Source of the DNA: Hutsoniella sourekii ATCC 700629
Lineage (GTDB): Bacteria > Bacillota > Bacilli > Lactobacillales > Aerococcaceae
Reading direction: 5' to 3'
Length of the DNA stretch: 64,000 bases
Assembly (NCBI RefSeq): GCF_000518205.1
Contig: NZ_JADD01000012.1
Location: 1-64,000, forward strand
Each line of letters begins with the position of its first letter. Position 1 is the first letter of the stretch. Below are positions 51,727 through 60,939 of the stretch, piece after piece. The position numbers and the translations under genes were made by a program. The notes below the pieces were generated by a model. The model was not told where the DNA came from. It did no database searches and saw nothing but the letters and a program-made list of their open reading frames with translations.

Positions 51727-52407
51727 ATGAGAGAAGAAATGAGAGGCTTAGGGCCGGCGTCTTGGCTATTGATTTTGCGCTTTGTAGCGGGTTATATTAA
51801 TGTGATGACGGTCTTGAATTATTCCAAGATGCTGGCGGGTCACACCGGGGCCATCTCCCATGCGTCCATCCAGCTGGCCGAAGGGGACTTTACCACCTTC
51901 TACCAAATAACGGGTATGACCCTGGCCTTCTTGATCGGTGCTGTCGTATCGGGCTATCTCTACCGGGACAAGGAGTTTCGGCCCCGTCAGCAGCTTTCTT
52001 GGGTTTTCTTCATCTTTGGGGCCATCCTCTTGGCCTTCAACCGCCTGCATGAATCGCCGACGGTCTTTTTGAGTTTTGTTGGCTTTGCCTTGGGAATGCA
52101 GAATGCTATGCCAACGTATTTCCGGGGGATGTCCGTTAAGACAACAATTCTAACAGGAACCCTAACGGACCTGGGAACGTCCATCGGGCGAATCCTACGC
52201 CGACAGCAAGGAGCCAATTGGAAGTTTATCTTCCACCTGGAGAATCTCCTGGCCTTTACGGCCGGTGGGGTGGCGGCGACTTATTTCAAGAATAGCTTGG
52301 GTTGGAATACGCTGGCCGTTGGGGGTGCGATCTATGTGGCCCTAGCTGCCTACTTCTACTTCATGCCAACCAGCTGTGTCCAACAAATTCAAGCCAGCCT
52401 CAAGTAA
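51727..52407 (+). CDS. DUF1275 (YoaK-like) membrane protein
   Basis: A 226-residue protein with about six membrane helices. Start ATG 51727 (MREEMRGLGPASWLLILRF) follows TAAGGAGGAACGGC; the longer frame from 51670 has no ribosome site. The family features LRFVAGYINVMTVLNYSKML and AFALGMQNAMPTYFRG are present, matching YoaK/DUF1275, which has unknown function and is often called a YoaK family permease. Single gene, followed by the branched repeat copy 2 instead of a normal terminator. Confidence 0.85.
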   Translation: MREEMRGLGPASWLLILRFVAGYINVMTVLNYSKMLAGHTGAISHASIQLAEGDFTTFYQITGMTLAFLIGAVVSGYLYRDKEFRPRQQLSWVFFIFGAILLAFNRLHESPTVFLSFVGFALGMQNAMPTYFRGMSVKTTILTGTLTDLGTSIGRILRRQQGANWKFIFHLENLLAFTAGGVAATYFKNSLGWNTLAVGGAIYVALAAYFYFMPTSCVQQIQASLK

Positions 52408-52530
52408 CATTCATCTGATGAAAAGAGTTTGTAAAGTAAGCTAACAACACTCCCGTCAATACAAATAATAAATTGCAAAGATTTGTAACTTTTTTACGTA
52501 TAAAAAATAAAAGTTGATAATAGCGAAGGA

Positions 52531-52680
52531 AACCAAACATTCCCTCAGCAGTAGTTTGAGGACAATTGACGCATAGCTCTCCCTTGCGCCTATGGCGTTT
52601 AGGGAGAGCATAGTCAATTAAGCCGGAAGAGCGCTTGCGCTCTGAAGGCGGTCCACTACAGCTGAGGGAATGTTTGGTTT
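52531..52680. repeat. Branched palindromic intergenic repeat, copy 2
   Basis: Outer stem: AACCAAACATTCCCTCAGCA (52531-52550) plus GTAG pairs with CTAC then GCTGAGGGAATGTTTGGTTT (52661-52680). Inner arm A: AATTGAC and GCTCTCCC pair with GGGAGAGC and GTCAATT, tipped by CGCCTATGGCG. Inner arm B: AGAGCG-CTTG-CGCTCT. TTTTTG follows. The tail TTCTATTTTAACTTATCT matches that of copy 1. It lies between the convergent DUF1275 and oppF genes and is all I see in 52408-52731. Confidence 0.85.
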
Positions 52681-52731
52681 TTGAAGCATTTTATAGTTCT
52701 ATTTTAACTTATCTTACATTGATGTTTTTTA

Positions 52732-53649
52732 TTATTCTGGACTTCGCAACCAGTGGTTGGGACGGACTTCACGCCAGACACCCGGTCCAGAAGCCAGCTG
52801 ACTCTCATCAAGGATAATGCGCTGGTGATTCTGCTCGTAGTCTGGATCCGGCAGTGGAATGGCGGACAAGAGACTTTGAGTATAGGGATGGCTGGGGTGC
52901 TCGTAGAGTTCATCTGAACTAGCGAGTTCAACCAAGCGTCCTTGGTGCATGATGCCAATCCGGTCGCTGAAGTAGCGGACCATGGACAGGTCATGGGCGA
53001 TAAAGAGGTAGGTTAAGTTGAATTCATCTTGTAAGTCATCCAGCAAGTTAATAATTTGAGCTTGGATGGAGACGTCCAGGGCTGAGATGGGTTCGTCAGC
53101 CACGATAAACTTCGGCTTAACCGCCAGCGCCCGGGCAATACCTATCCGTTGCCGTTGGCCACCTGAGAATTCGTGAGGGTAGCGGTTGGCATGGTCCTTA
53201 TTCAAGCCGACCGTCTCTAGCAGTCGGTCCACTTCTTGATCAATGGCCTGCTTGCCGGAGGCAATACCATGGACCTTAATTCCTTCAGCGATAATATCCC
53301 GCACCTTCATGCGAGGATTCAAGGAAGCATAAGGGTCCTGGAAGATCATCTGGACATCCTTATTGAAACGCCGTCGGTCCTTCAAAGTTTGAATCTGGTC
53401 GATGGCCTGCCCTTCAAAATAAATCCGGCCCCCGGTTGGCTCTAGTAGCTTGACGATACTGCGACCGATGGTAGACTTACCCGAACCGGATTCACCAACA
53501 AGACCAAAGGTCTCTCCCGGATAGATGGCAAAGGAGACATTCTCGACCGCTTGCACTTCCTTGGCCGTCCCCTTGTTGTAGTAAATTTGGACTTGGTCTA
53601 ATTCCACCAAGGCTTCTCCAGGGGTCTGGCCATTCAATGGTTTAGTCAT
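52732..53649 (-). CDS. oppF: Oligopeptide ABC transporter ATPase OppF
   Basis: One of two ATPases of the peptide importer. The 305-residue protein has Walker [16 protein letters not shown] near 55, the signature [15 protein letters not shown] near 163 and Walker [13 protein letters not shown], plus the C-terminal oligopeptide_HPY-type region ([19 protein letters not shown]). The start overlaps the oppD stop by 8 bp on the minus strand. Last gene of the oppBCDF operon. Confidence 0.94.
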   Translation of the reverse strand: MTKPLNGQTPGEALVELDQVQIYYNKGTAKEVQAVENVSFAIYPGETFGLVGESGSGKSTIGRSIVKLLEPTGGRIYFEGQAIDQIQTLKDRRRFNKDVQMIFQDPYASLNPRMKVRDIIAEGIKVHGIASGKQAIDQEVDRLLETVGLNKDHANRYPHEFSGGQRQRIGIARALAVKPKFIVADEPISALDVSIQAQIINLLDDLQDEFNLTYLFIAHDLSMVRYFSDRIGIMHQGRLVELASSDELYEHPSHPYTQSLLSAIPLPDPDYEQNHQRIILDESQLASGPGVWREVRPNHWLRSPE

Positions 53650-54703
53650 GGTTTCTCGCCTCCTTTTCCTTGAGATGTGGGTGGTTAAATTGCTGGTAAC
53701 GCTCTAAGATTGGCTGAGGCGGTGTGACTTCCGGCGCTTGGGGATGCAAGAGCCAGGTGGCTGCATAATGGTCGGGTCCCACTTGGAATAGAGGGGGTTG
53801 TTGCTGGAAGTCGATGGCTAAGGCATAAGGATTGCGGACAGCAAAGGCATCACCAACAGGCGGTTGGGTCAGATCGGGCGGACTACCCGGAATGGAAATC
53901 AGCTTATCCTTGGTATCAGGCGTAGGCATAGATGCCAAAAGCCCCCAAGTGTAAGGGTGTTGCGGGTGGTAATAAATATCCCGGACACCGCCGATTTCAA
54001 CAATTTGGCCGGCATACATGACGGCTACCCGGTCAGCTACCTTAGCGACCACACCTAAGTCATGGGTGATGAAGATAATGGCCATTTGCTTTTCGGCCTG
54101 GATCTTCTCTAAGAGTTCAATGATTTGGGCTTGGATGGTCACATCGAGGGCGGTTGTCGGTTCGTCTGCGATCAGGATTTCCGGGTCCCCCGCCAAGGCA
54201 ATAGCAATAACAATCCGCTGTCTCTGCCCTCCAGAGAACTGGTGGGGATATTGGCCCAATCGGTCAGCTGGGTTCTTGAAGCCACATAAGCTAAGGAGCT
54301 CAATGGTCTCTTCCAAGGCCTGGTCCTTACTCATGCCACGTTGCTTGGTCAAGACTTCCATAATCTGGTCACCAATGGTGAGGGTAGGGTTCAAGGAAGT
54401 CATCGGATCTTGGAAGATCATGGCAATTTGCGAGCCACGGATCTTTTGCATCTGCTTGGCTGATTTATCTAAGAGATTATCACCCTTGAAGAAAATCTCG
54501 CCACTTTTGACAAGAGCGTTGGGAGCTAGTAAGCCCATGATTGACCGCACGGTGACCGTCTTGCCACTGCCGGATTCTCCGACGATGGCCAAGGTTTCCC
54601 CAGCTCGTAGGTCGAAGGAGATATCGCGAATGGCGTGGACGGTGCCGGTATAAGCTTGGAAATCAATCTGTAAATTTCTTACTTCTAGTAATGTTTCACT
54701 CAT
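53642..54703 (-). CDS. oppD: Oligopeptide ABC transporter ATPase OppD
   Basis: Second ATPase. The 353-residue protein has Walker A GESGSGKTVTVRSIM near 41, [16 protein letters not shown] near 157, ILIADEPTTALD, and the C-terminal HPQHPYTWGLLASMPTPD with an extension of about 60 residues typical of OppD/DppD that can hold an iron-sulphur cluster in some members, although only the general region is recognisable here. Separated from oppC by 8 bp. Confidence 0.93.
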   Translation of the reverse strand: MSETLLEVRNLQIDFQAYTGTVHAIRDISFDLRAGETLAIVGESGSGKTVTVRSIMGLLAPNALVKSGEIFFKGDNLLDKSAKQMQKIRGSQIAMIFQDPMTSLNPTLTIGDQIMEVLTKQRGMSKDQALEETIELLSLCGFKNPADRLGQYPHQFSGGQRQRIVIAIALAGDPEILIADEPTTALDVTIQAQIIELLEKIQAEKQMAIIFITHDLGVVAKVADRVAVMYAGQIVEIGGVRDIYYHPQHPYTWGLLASMPTPDTKDKLISIPGSPPDLTQPPVGDAFAVRNPYALAIDFQQQPPLFQVGPDHYAATWLLHPQAPEVTPPQPILERYQQFNHPHLKEKEARNHD

Positions 54704-54711
54704 CTAATCAC

Positions 54712-55782
54712 CTACTCTTCTGTACGCGGATCAAAGGCATCGCGCAAGCCATCTGCCAACAAGTTAAAAGACAACATGAGAATAGAGATCACCGCTGCCG
54801 GGTACCACATCAAGTGTGGCAGGAAGCGGAAGGTCTGGTAGCCGTCGTTGATCAAGGTTCCTAGTGAAGCTGCAGGGGCAGGAATGCCAATCCCGATGAA
54901 GCTTAAGAAGGCCTCGAAGAAGATAGCCGAAGGCAGGGCGAACATCATTTGCACGATGATGATCCCAACCATATTGGGGAGAATGTGCTGAGTCATAATC
55001 TTAACCGGATGCTGGCCCAAGACACGGGCAGCCAGTACATATTCTTGATTCTTGAGTCTGAGCGTCTGGGCCCTGACCACCCGGGACATAGTAATCCAGG
55101 AAGTGAGGGCGATGGTAATGATGATCGAGGTGATACCTGGCTTAAGAACCAAGAGCATCAAGACCACGATTACCAGATTAGGTACCCCAGACATAATCTC
55201 AAGTACCCGCTGCATAAAGGTATCAACCTTACCTCCCATCCAGCCAGAAATCGATCCATATAAGATACCAAAGACCAGGTTGATCAATACTGCTATAAAG
55301 GCCACCAAGAGTGAGATCCGTGTCCCATAGAGTATCCGTGACAAGAGATCACGGCCTAGACTATCTGTTCCTAGATAATAATAGGTATCACTGGGAACAT
55401 TGGCTTGTTGATAAGCGTCGTAGACTCGTCCGCCACGGTTCTCCGCTAGACCATTAAAGAGCGGGATACTCTCCAGACCCGGGATCTTGGGTGGCAAGTT
55501 GGCGTGGGCGGGATTTTGCGCGTAAGGGTCAGCCGGGGCCAATTGCGGAGCAAAGAGAGCCGCTAAGACAATCAGGATGACCACAAAGAGGGAGATCATG
55601 GCTCCCTTATTCTGACGGAGTCGCCGCCAAGAGTCTTGTAGGAAGTTCAAGGATTCGCCGTGAATCGCTTCTTGTTCTTCATGATGGTCTTGTTTTTCTA
55701 GTTGAAATGCCTGAGGATCGATAGGACCCATGGACTGGAGGAGGTCGCGGTTGTATTCAGATTCATAATAGGTCTGTTTCAT
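54712..55782 (-). CDS. oppC: Oligopeptide ABC transporter permease OppC
   Basis: A 356-residue membrane permease. The N-terminal cytoplasmic region (about 55 residues) is followed by a first helix, an extracellular stretch with DPYAQNPAHANLPPKIPGLE and LGTDSLGRDLLSRILYG, and the BPD-type core of five helices with the EAA loop (EYVLAARVLGQHPVKIMTQHILPN). The order B-C-D-F on the minus strand is the standard opp/dpp order. It starts one base after the oppB stop. Confidence 0.93.
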   Translation of the reverse strand: MKQTYYESEYNRDLLQSMGPIDPQAFQLEKQDHHEEQEAIHGESLNFLQDSWRRLRQNKGAMISLFVVILIVLAALFAPQLAPADPYAQNPAHANLPPKIPGLESIPLFNGLAENRGGRVYDAYQQANVPSDTYYYLGTDSLGRDLLSRILYGTRISLLVAFIAVLINLVFGILYGSISGWMGGKVDTFMQRVLEIMSGVPNLVIVVLMLLVLKPGITSIIITIALTSWITMSRVVRAQTLRLKNQEYVLAARVLGQHPVKIMTQHILPNMVGIIIVQMMFALPSAIFFEAFLSFIGIGIPAPAASLGTLINDGYQTFRFLPHLMWYPAAVISILMLSFNLLADGLRDAFDPRTEE

Positions 55783-55783
55783 C

Positions 55784-56719
55784 TTATTCCTCCTTCATTC
55801 TAAGTCTTGGGTCAACAATGCCGTAGAGAATATCAACAATCAAGATAATAACCACCAAGAAGGTTGAATACATAATAGTAATACCCATAATGGTCGGATA
55901 ATCGTTGACCAGAATCGACTTGGTGAATTGCTCACCGATCCCTGGGATCGAGAAGATCTGCTCGACTACAAGAGAGCCGGTCATCAAGCTAGCTGTGAGA
56001 GGTCCCAAGATGGTCAACAAGGGGATTAGGGCATTTCTCAAGGCATGCTTGAAGATAATATAGATCTTACTGAAGCCCTTTGCCTTGGCTAATTCGATGT
56101 AATGACTGTTCAACACTTCGATCATCTCCGTTCGGATAAAGCGCGCCGATTCGGCCATCGGTTGAATCGATAAGGCCAAGGTCGGAAGAATGGTTGATAA
56201 GAATCCCTCCCGCCAGAAGGCGATCGGCAAGACTTCCAACCAGACCGCGAAGACAAACTGCAAGATCACAGCAAAGACAAAGTTAGGTACCGACCGGCCA
56301 CTAATGGCAAAGATAGAGGTAAAGGTATCAATCCAAGTGTTGCGGTAGACAGCAGATAAGATACCTAGCAAGGTTCCCACCACCGTTCCTAAAGCCATCG
56401 CCTGTAGTCCTAGCTGGATCGAAGGCCCAGCCCGGTCTGCGATAATCTGGGTCACCGGTAGGTTATTGAATTGGAAGGAGACGCCCAAGTCCCCCCTGAG
56501 AACATTGGCTAAGTAGTTGATATATTGCTGGAAGATGGGCTGGTTGAGGCCGTACTTCTCATTTAAGAGTTCTAATTGTCGATCCGTTAGCAAGTCCTGG
56601 TTGGCAAATGGCGTTCCTGGAAGCAATTGCAACAAGAGAAAGGTAACGGAAATGATAATAAATAGCGTCAAAACCATGTATAAGATTCGTTTAGCTAAAT
56701 ATTTTGCATAAGATTGCAT
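55784..56719 (-). CDS. oppB: Oligopeptide ABC transporter permease OppB
   Basis: A 311-residue permease with six helices; the first begins YLAKRILYMVLTLFIIISVT. The extracellular NQPIFQQYINYLANVLRGDLGVSFQFNN and the EAA motif ELAKAKGFSKIYIIFKHALRN match OppB/DppB. AGGTGATC precedes ATG 56719 on the minus strand. It is separated from oppA by about 200 bp with two hairpins, so it may be expressed less than the binding protein. Confidence 0.93.
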   Translation of the reverse strand: MQSYAKYLAKRILYMVLTLFIIISVTFLLLQLLPGTPFANQDLLTDRQLELLNEKYGLNQPIFQQYINYLANVLRGDLGVSFQFNNLPVTQIIADRAGPSIQLGLQAMALGTVVGTLLGILSAVYRNTWIDTFTSIFAISGRSVPNFVFAVILQFVFAVWLEVLPIAFWREGFLSTILPTLALSIQPMAESARFIRTEMIEVLNSHYIELAKAKGFSKIYIIFKHALRNALIPLLTILGPLTASLMTGSLVVEQIFSIPGIGEQFTKSILVNDYPTIMGITIMYSTFLVVIILIVDILYGIVDPRLRMKEE

Positions 56720-56768
56720 GGGATCACCTCATTTTTCTAGTATCATTACCATTATACGCAAATTTCAA

Positions 56769-56791
56769 AGAGCCTCCAAACTTGAGGCTCA
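56769..56791 (-). terminator. Hairpin upstream of oppB
   Basis: GAGCCTC (56770-56776) pairs with GAGGCTC (56784-56790). On the minus strand it is followed by TTTGAAATTTG, a weak terminator or attenuator shape between oppA and oppB. Confidence 0.5.
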
Positions 56792-56875
56792 ATAGGGCCG
56801 GATAGCTGGGGAACCTAGGCCCACGCCCCCCGAGCAGGAGCCAGAAGCAAGCCCCACACCCGTCTCAACTAATGC

Positions 56876-56902
56876 AAAAACCGCCAGATAACTGGCGGTT
56901 TA
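56876..56902 (-). terminator. Terminator after oppA
   Basis: AAACCGCCAG (56878-56887) pairs perfectly with CTGGCGGTTT (56892-56901). On the minus strand the stem is followed by TTTTTGC, so most oppA transcripts should stop before oppB. Confidence 0.9.
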
Positions 56903-56915
56903 AGGCTAAAACAGC

Positions 56916-58550
56916 TTATTCAGCCGTGCGGTAAGTGTTACGTAAGTTCATGGTCCGACCGAATGGCAACACTTCAAATCCTTCTACATTTGGATTTAAC
57001 AAGTAACTAGTCGCTCCTTGGTAGAGTGAAGTCGCATAGCCATCTTCTCCGACAGCCTTCGCTTCAGCATCAATAAGAGCTTGACGACGCGCTTGTGGGT
57101 CGTTAGCCAATTCCGTGCGGGCCTTTTGGATGAGTTGGTCGACTTCTTCATTTGAGTAGTCACCAAAGTTAATGCCGCCATCGGTTTCGAATTGTTCCAC
57201 AAAGTTCATGGCATCTTGGTAATCAGGTGACCAAGTACCATAATAGAAGTCAAAGTCTAAGTTACGTTGGAATTCCAAACGGTTCTGTAATGGAACGGAG
57301 CGGATAGTAATCGTTAAGCCCGGTAAGTTCTCTTGCAATTGAGCTTGAAGGTATTCAGCAGTACGACCAGATAGGTCAACGTCTGATACAAGTAATTCAA
57401 GGCTAATCTCATCTTGTCCTAGCTCTTTCTTGGCTTGTTCCCAATCTTTTTGGGCTTGTTCAACGTTGTAAGCAAGAACAGGTCCAGCTTGTTCACGGAA
57501 GTCTCCTTCTTCATTGACATCGAAGCCTTGTGGGACAAAGCCGTCTAATGGAGTGGAGCCATCCTGAATAACAGAAGCAGCGTAGAGCTCCTTGTCAAAC
57601 GCTTGGCCAATGGCCCGGCGAAGAGCAGCATTGCTAGTCGTCTCACGGGTATCATTGAACATGATATAACCGATCATGGCTTTTGGTAGGGAATGGAAGT
57701 CTTCAGCTCCTTGATACTGGGTGACGAATTGGTCTGTTAGAATCGTATAGTCTAACTCACCAGCGTCATAGAGGTCTGCGCCTGTTCCCGTTTCCTTAAC
57801 TACAGAGACGCGAGCATTGTCTAAGTAGACATGGTCAGCATCCCAGTAGTCTGCATTCTTCTCAAGCGTCCATTCTAATTCAGTCCCGGTCCAACCATTT
57901 AACTTGAAGGGACCATTGGTTACAATCGTGTCAGCCGAGGTTCCGTATGTGTCCCCTTGTTCTTCCGCAGTGGCCTTATGAACAGGCATGAAGCGGGAGC
58001 CAGTTAGTAACTTAGGCAGGTAAGGGGCCGGGTATTCTAATTCGATCTCTAAGGTCTTGTCATCGATGGCCTTGACACCGAGTTGGTCTAATTCCATCTC
58101 GCCGTTACGAATTGCCTTAGCATTCTTGAAGACTTCAACAGAAGAAGAAGAGTTCTGCCCTGTTGGGTCCACTAGGCGTTGATAGCTATAGACAAAATCC
58201 TCCGCTGTAACTGGGTCGCCATTAGACCACTTGATGTTGTCGCGCAACTTGAAGGTATAGCGCAAGCCATCTTCACTGACATCGGCAGATTCCGCTTGGC
58301 CAAGTTCCACTTCGGTTCCACTTGAGACGCGGTAGAGTCCTTCAAAGATCTGACCAATCATATCTGAACTTGGAGTGTCATTGTATAAGGCAGAGTCAAG
58401 GGTAGCTAACTCACCAATCGTCATCATGCGGAAGGTCTGTTCCACATTAGGATCAATCTCTACTTCTTGGGCTGATCCTACCACTGGAGCCACCGCTACT
58501 TGCAAGGCGGCGGCTAGGGCAAGAGTCCCTTTAGCAAATTTCTTTAACAT
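56916..58550 (-). CDS. oppA: Oligopeptide-binding protein OppA-like, without a lipobox cysteine
   Basis: Substrate-binding protein of the family 5 extracellular solute-binding proteins. Start ATG 58550 (MLKKFAKGTLALAAALQVAV) has AAAGGTGAT upstream; the longer frame to 58613 is unlikely. The N-terminal 29 residues form a signal peptide that ends VAPVVGSAQE, with no cysteine for lipid anchoring, unlike most Gram-positive binding proteins. The mature 515 residues show SBP_5 marks, including LRYTFKLRDNIKWSNGDPVTAEDFVYSYQR-like features near 110-135 (shortened here), TNGPFKLNGW near 200 and NADYWDA. The position upstream of oppBCDF supports the role. Confidence 0.9.
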   Translation of the reverse strand: MLKKFAKGTLALAAALQVAVAPVVGSAQEVEIDPNVEQTFRMMTIGELATLDSALYNDTPSSDMIGQIFEGLYRVSSGTEVELGQAESADVSEDGLRYTFKLRDNIKWSNGDPVTAEDFVYSYQRLVDPTGQNSSSSVEVFKNAKAIRNGEMELDQLGVKAIDDKTLEIELEYPAPYLPKLLTGSRFMPVHKATAEEQGDTYGTSADTIVTNGPFKLNGWTGTELEWTLEKNADYWDADHVYLDNARVSVVKETGTGADLYDAGELDYTILTDQFVTQYQGAEDFHSLPKAMIGYIMFNDTRETTSNAALRRAIGQAFDKELYAASVIQDGSTPLDGFVPQGFDVNEEGDFREQAGPVLAYNVEQAQKDWEQAKKELGQDEISLELLVSDVDLSGRTAEYLQAQLQENLPGLTITIRSVPLQNRLEFQRNLDFDFYYGTWSPDYQDAMNFVEQFETDGGINFGDYSNEEVDQLIQKARTELANDPQARRQALIDAEAKAVGEDGYATSLYQGATSYLLNPNVEGFEVLPFGRTMNLRNTYRTAE

Positions 58551-58688
58551 ATACTTATCACCTTTTTCTTTGGTATTAGACTTATCATAAGCGATAGCGA
58601 TGGGCAAAAGCAACTCAGACGACTTGATGAGTATTTGAATGTGAACAATGTTTGTGTCTAGCCGGATCCACCGGCAAGAGATTCTAGC

Positions 58689-58717
58689 TTGCCCACCGGA
58701 CAGGTGTAAGTTACAAT
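58689..58717 (+). promoter_or_regulatory. Probable rlmN promoter
   Basis: TTGCCC at 58689-58694 and TACAAT at 58712-58717 with a 17-bp spacer, 37 bp before the rlmN ATG, in the divergent gap between oppA and rlmN. A matching oppA promoter on the other strand was not identified with confidence. Confidence 0.55.
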
Positions 58718-58754
58718 GAGAGTAATTGATAGATAGGCAGAAAGAAGGATCAGG

Positions 58755-59909
58755 ATGAAAGCAATATACGGGATGACACGAGCTAAGTTAACGGATTGGG
58801 TGCTTGAACAAGGCCATAAGAGTTACCGAGCTGAGCAGATTTGGCAGTGGTTATATATCAAGCGGGTGGACAGCTTCCAGGCGATGACCAACCTGCCTCA
58901 AGACTTATTGGGACAGTTGGAGGAGACTTTTACCTTTAATCCCTTGAAGACCATAGTGGTTCAGCAAGCTGAGGATAAGACTACCAAATTCTTGTTTGAG
59001 CTTGAGGATAAGATGTTAATTGAGACGGTCTTGATGTACCATAACTATGGTCTATCTGTCTGTGTGACCACGCAAATTGGTTGCGATATTGGATGCAAGT
59101 TCTGTGCTTCTGGTTTGATTCCCAAGCAACGAGACCTAGAAGCTGGCGAGATTATGGCCCAGCTTATGTTTATCCAGCGTCACCTGGACCAGGAAGGCTT
59201 GGACGAGCGGGTGTCTCATATTGTAGTAATGGGAATCGGTGAGCCTTTTGATAACTACGATAATGTTATGGACTTTATTCGGATAGCTAATGACCAGAAG
59301 GGCTTGAATATTGGGGCTCGTCGGATTACAGTCTCTACAAGTGGTCTGGCTCCGATGATCAAGAAGTATGCCCAGGAAGCGATCCCTACCAACCTGGCCG
59401 TCTCCTTACATGCTCCCAATGATCAAGTGCGTTCTTATATTATGCGGATTAATAATAAGTACCCCATGTCAGAATTATTTGAAGCCATCTACGAGTATAT
59501 TGATGTCACCAACCGCCGAGTCACCTTTGAATATATTATGATTGATGGTGTCAACGATCAGCCGGAACATGCTCAAGAGCTAGCCGACTTGATTCAGCCG
59601 ATGAAGAAGTTGGCCTATGTTAACCTGATTCCTTACAACCCGGTTGCTGAGAATCCCTTCCGTCGGAGTGAACTGGAAGCTATTGAAGAATTCTTTGATA
59701 TCTTGATGCAAAATGATATTAACTGTGTGGTCCGTCGGGAACATGGAACTGAGATCGATGCAGCTTGTGGCCAATTGCGTAGTCAACACATGAAGGAAAA
59801 ACGGGCCAAACTCTCACCCCAAGAGCGAGAAGCTAGACGAAAAGCGCGTCAAGAAGAGCGCCAAGCCAGACGTCAAGCGCGACTTGCCAGAGAAGACCTA
59901 GCCCAGTAA
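58755..59909 (+). CDS. rlmN: 23S rRNA (adenine-2503-C2) methyltransferase
   Basis: Radical-SAM enzyme that methylates A2503 of 23S rRNA and also tRNA A37. The 384-residue protein has the iron-sulphur motif [11 protein letters not shown] (CxxxCxxC) near 111-121, [11 protein letters not shown] near 167, and the second cysteine in the C-terminal [20 protein letters not shown] near 325-344. The last 40 residues (from [13 protein letters not shown]) are a basic, arginine-rich tail beyond the conserved core. The ATG 58755 follows AAGGATCAGG. Confidence 0.94.
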   Translation: MKAIYGMTRAKLTDWVLEQGHKSYRAEQIWQWLYIKRVDSFQAMTNLPQDLLGQLEETFTFNPLKTIVVQQAEDKTTKFLFELEDKMLIETVLMYHNYGLSVCVTTQIGCDIGCKFCASGLIPKQRDLEAGEIMAQLMFIQRHLDQEGLDERVSHIVVMGIGEPFDNYDNVMDFIRIANDQKGLNIGARRITVSTSGLAPMIKKYAQEAIPTNLAVSLHAPNDQVRSYIMRINNKYPMSELFEAIYEYIDVTNRRVTFEYIMIDGVNDQPEHAQELADLIQPMKKLAYVNLIPYNPVAENPFRRSELEAIEEFFDILMQNDINCVVRREHGTEIDAACGQLRSQHMKEKRAKLSPQEREARRKARQEERQARRQARLAREDLAQ

Positions 59910-59926
59910 ATCATAAGGAGCCAGCC

Positions 59927-60727
59927 ATGAAATTCTTACACTTATCAGATGCCCACATTAAGTGGGACTATCAAGCTGATTATAAGCCTTTGGGCTTGGA
60001 TGTGAACCCTCATGAAGTCTTTCGGGACTTTCTTGCCAATTATAATTATGATGCGATTGATTTTGTCTTGATGAGTGGGGATATGATTGGCGGTGGGCGC
60101 CCGGAGGACTATCAAGCCTTCAAGGAGATTATGGACAGCCAGCTGCCAAGTGACCTGCCCGTCTATTACTGTCTAGGCAACCACGACAAAAAAGCTGCCT
60201 TCCGCCAAGTTATCCTTGAAACGGAAGCCAGTGCTGCGCCTTACTATTATCAAGCGGACTTTGCCGGTTACCGGCTCTTGGTCTTGGATACCGGTGGCGA
60301 AGACCGCCATCACGGGGAACTAGACCCCGACCAAGAAGCCTGGTTGATAGAAAGGCTACAAGAAGAGTCTGCTGGGGGTCAGGGAACCCTGATCTTCCAG
60401 CACCACCCGATTGGACTAGCCTGGGGAGAGCTTGACCCGGAGATGGTCGTATCCGACCGAGTGCTTGAGGCCCTGGAGGCCAGTGACGTCCTAGCTATCT
60501 TCACGGGTCACCTGCACGAAAACCGCCACAGCCGAGTTGCTGGTGTGCCCCAGCATACGGCGGCTTCCTTGGCCTTCGGTATTAGCGAGCGGGACGGGGA
60601 ATCCTGGTTCTGTAACAAGTTAGGTTATTCCCTGGTAACCGTTTGTGGCCAGCAAGTGGACGTCTTCACTGAAACACTCTGGCCCCAACCCACCTACTCT
60701 TCAATTAAGATGTCCGACCCTTATTAA
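59927..60727 (+). CDS. Calcineurin-type metallophosphoesterase
   Basis: A 266-residue phosphodiesterase of the Icc/CpdA-like group. The metal motifs are all present: LSDAHIKWD near 6-14, MSGDMIGGG near 48, YCLGNHDKK near 77, IFQHHPIGLAW near 150 and FTGHLHENRHS near 190. The ATG at 59927 follows AAGGAGCC. It follows rlmN by 17 bp and is probably co-transcribed. The substrate (cyclic nucleotide or other diester) is unknown. Confidence 0.87.
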   Translation: MKFLHLSDAHIKWDYQADYKPLGLDVNPHEVFRDFLANYNYDAIDFVLMSGDMIGGGRPEDYQAFKEIMDSQLPSDLPVYYCLGNHDKKAAFRQVILETEASAAPYYYQADFAGYRLLVLDTGGEDRHHGELDPDQEAWLIERLQEESAGGQGTLIFQHHPIGLAWGELDPEMVVSDRVLEALEASDVLAIFTGHLHENRHSRVAGVPQHTAASLAFGISERDGESWFCNKLGYSLVTVCGQQVDVFTETLWPQPTYSSIKMSDPY

Positions 60728-60750
60728 TCAGAAAAGTTAATCATTACGAA

Positions 60751-60895
60751 GAAAACATTCCCTCAGCAGTAGTTTTAGGACAATTGAGCCGGAAGAGCGT
60801 TGCTGGAGTTCTTGTCACTTTAGTGACTTAGAAATCCAGTACGCATCGCGCGCTCTGAAGGCGGTCCACTACCGCTGAGGGAATGTTTGTTTTTG
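60751..60895. repeat. Branched palindromic intergenic repeat, copy 3 (rearranged arms)
   Basis: Outer stem: ACATTCCCTCAGC (from 60755) plus AGTAG pairs with CTAC and GCTGAGGGAATGT. Here inner arm A is missing (the sequence jumps from GGACAATTGA to GCCGGAAGAGCG), and arm B is extended by CTGGA pairing with TCCAG around GTCAC-TTTA-GTGAC. TTTTTG follows. It lies between the convergent phosphoesterase and ktrA genes. This copy shows that the arms are modular. Confidence 0.82.
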
Positions 60896-60939
60896 TGGCC
60901 TATCTTAATTTATCTGATCGGCTCGATTCTTGATACTCG

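Noticed and set aside
54018-54653. Long plus-strand ORF of 211 codons opposite oppD
   Set aside because: It lies antisense in oppD, starts in a region with no ribosome site and encodes a composition typical of a shadow frame (Ser, Trp, Met rich).
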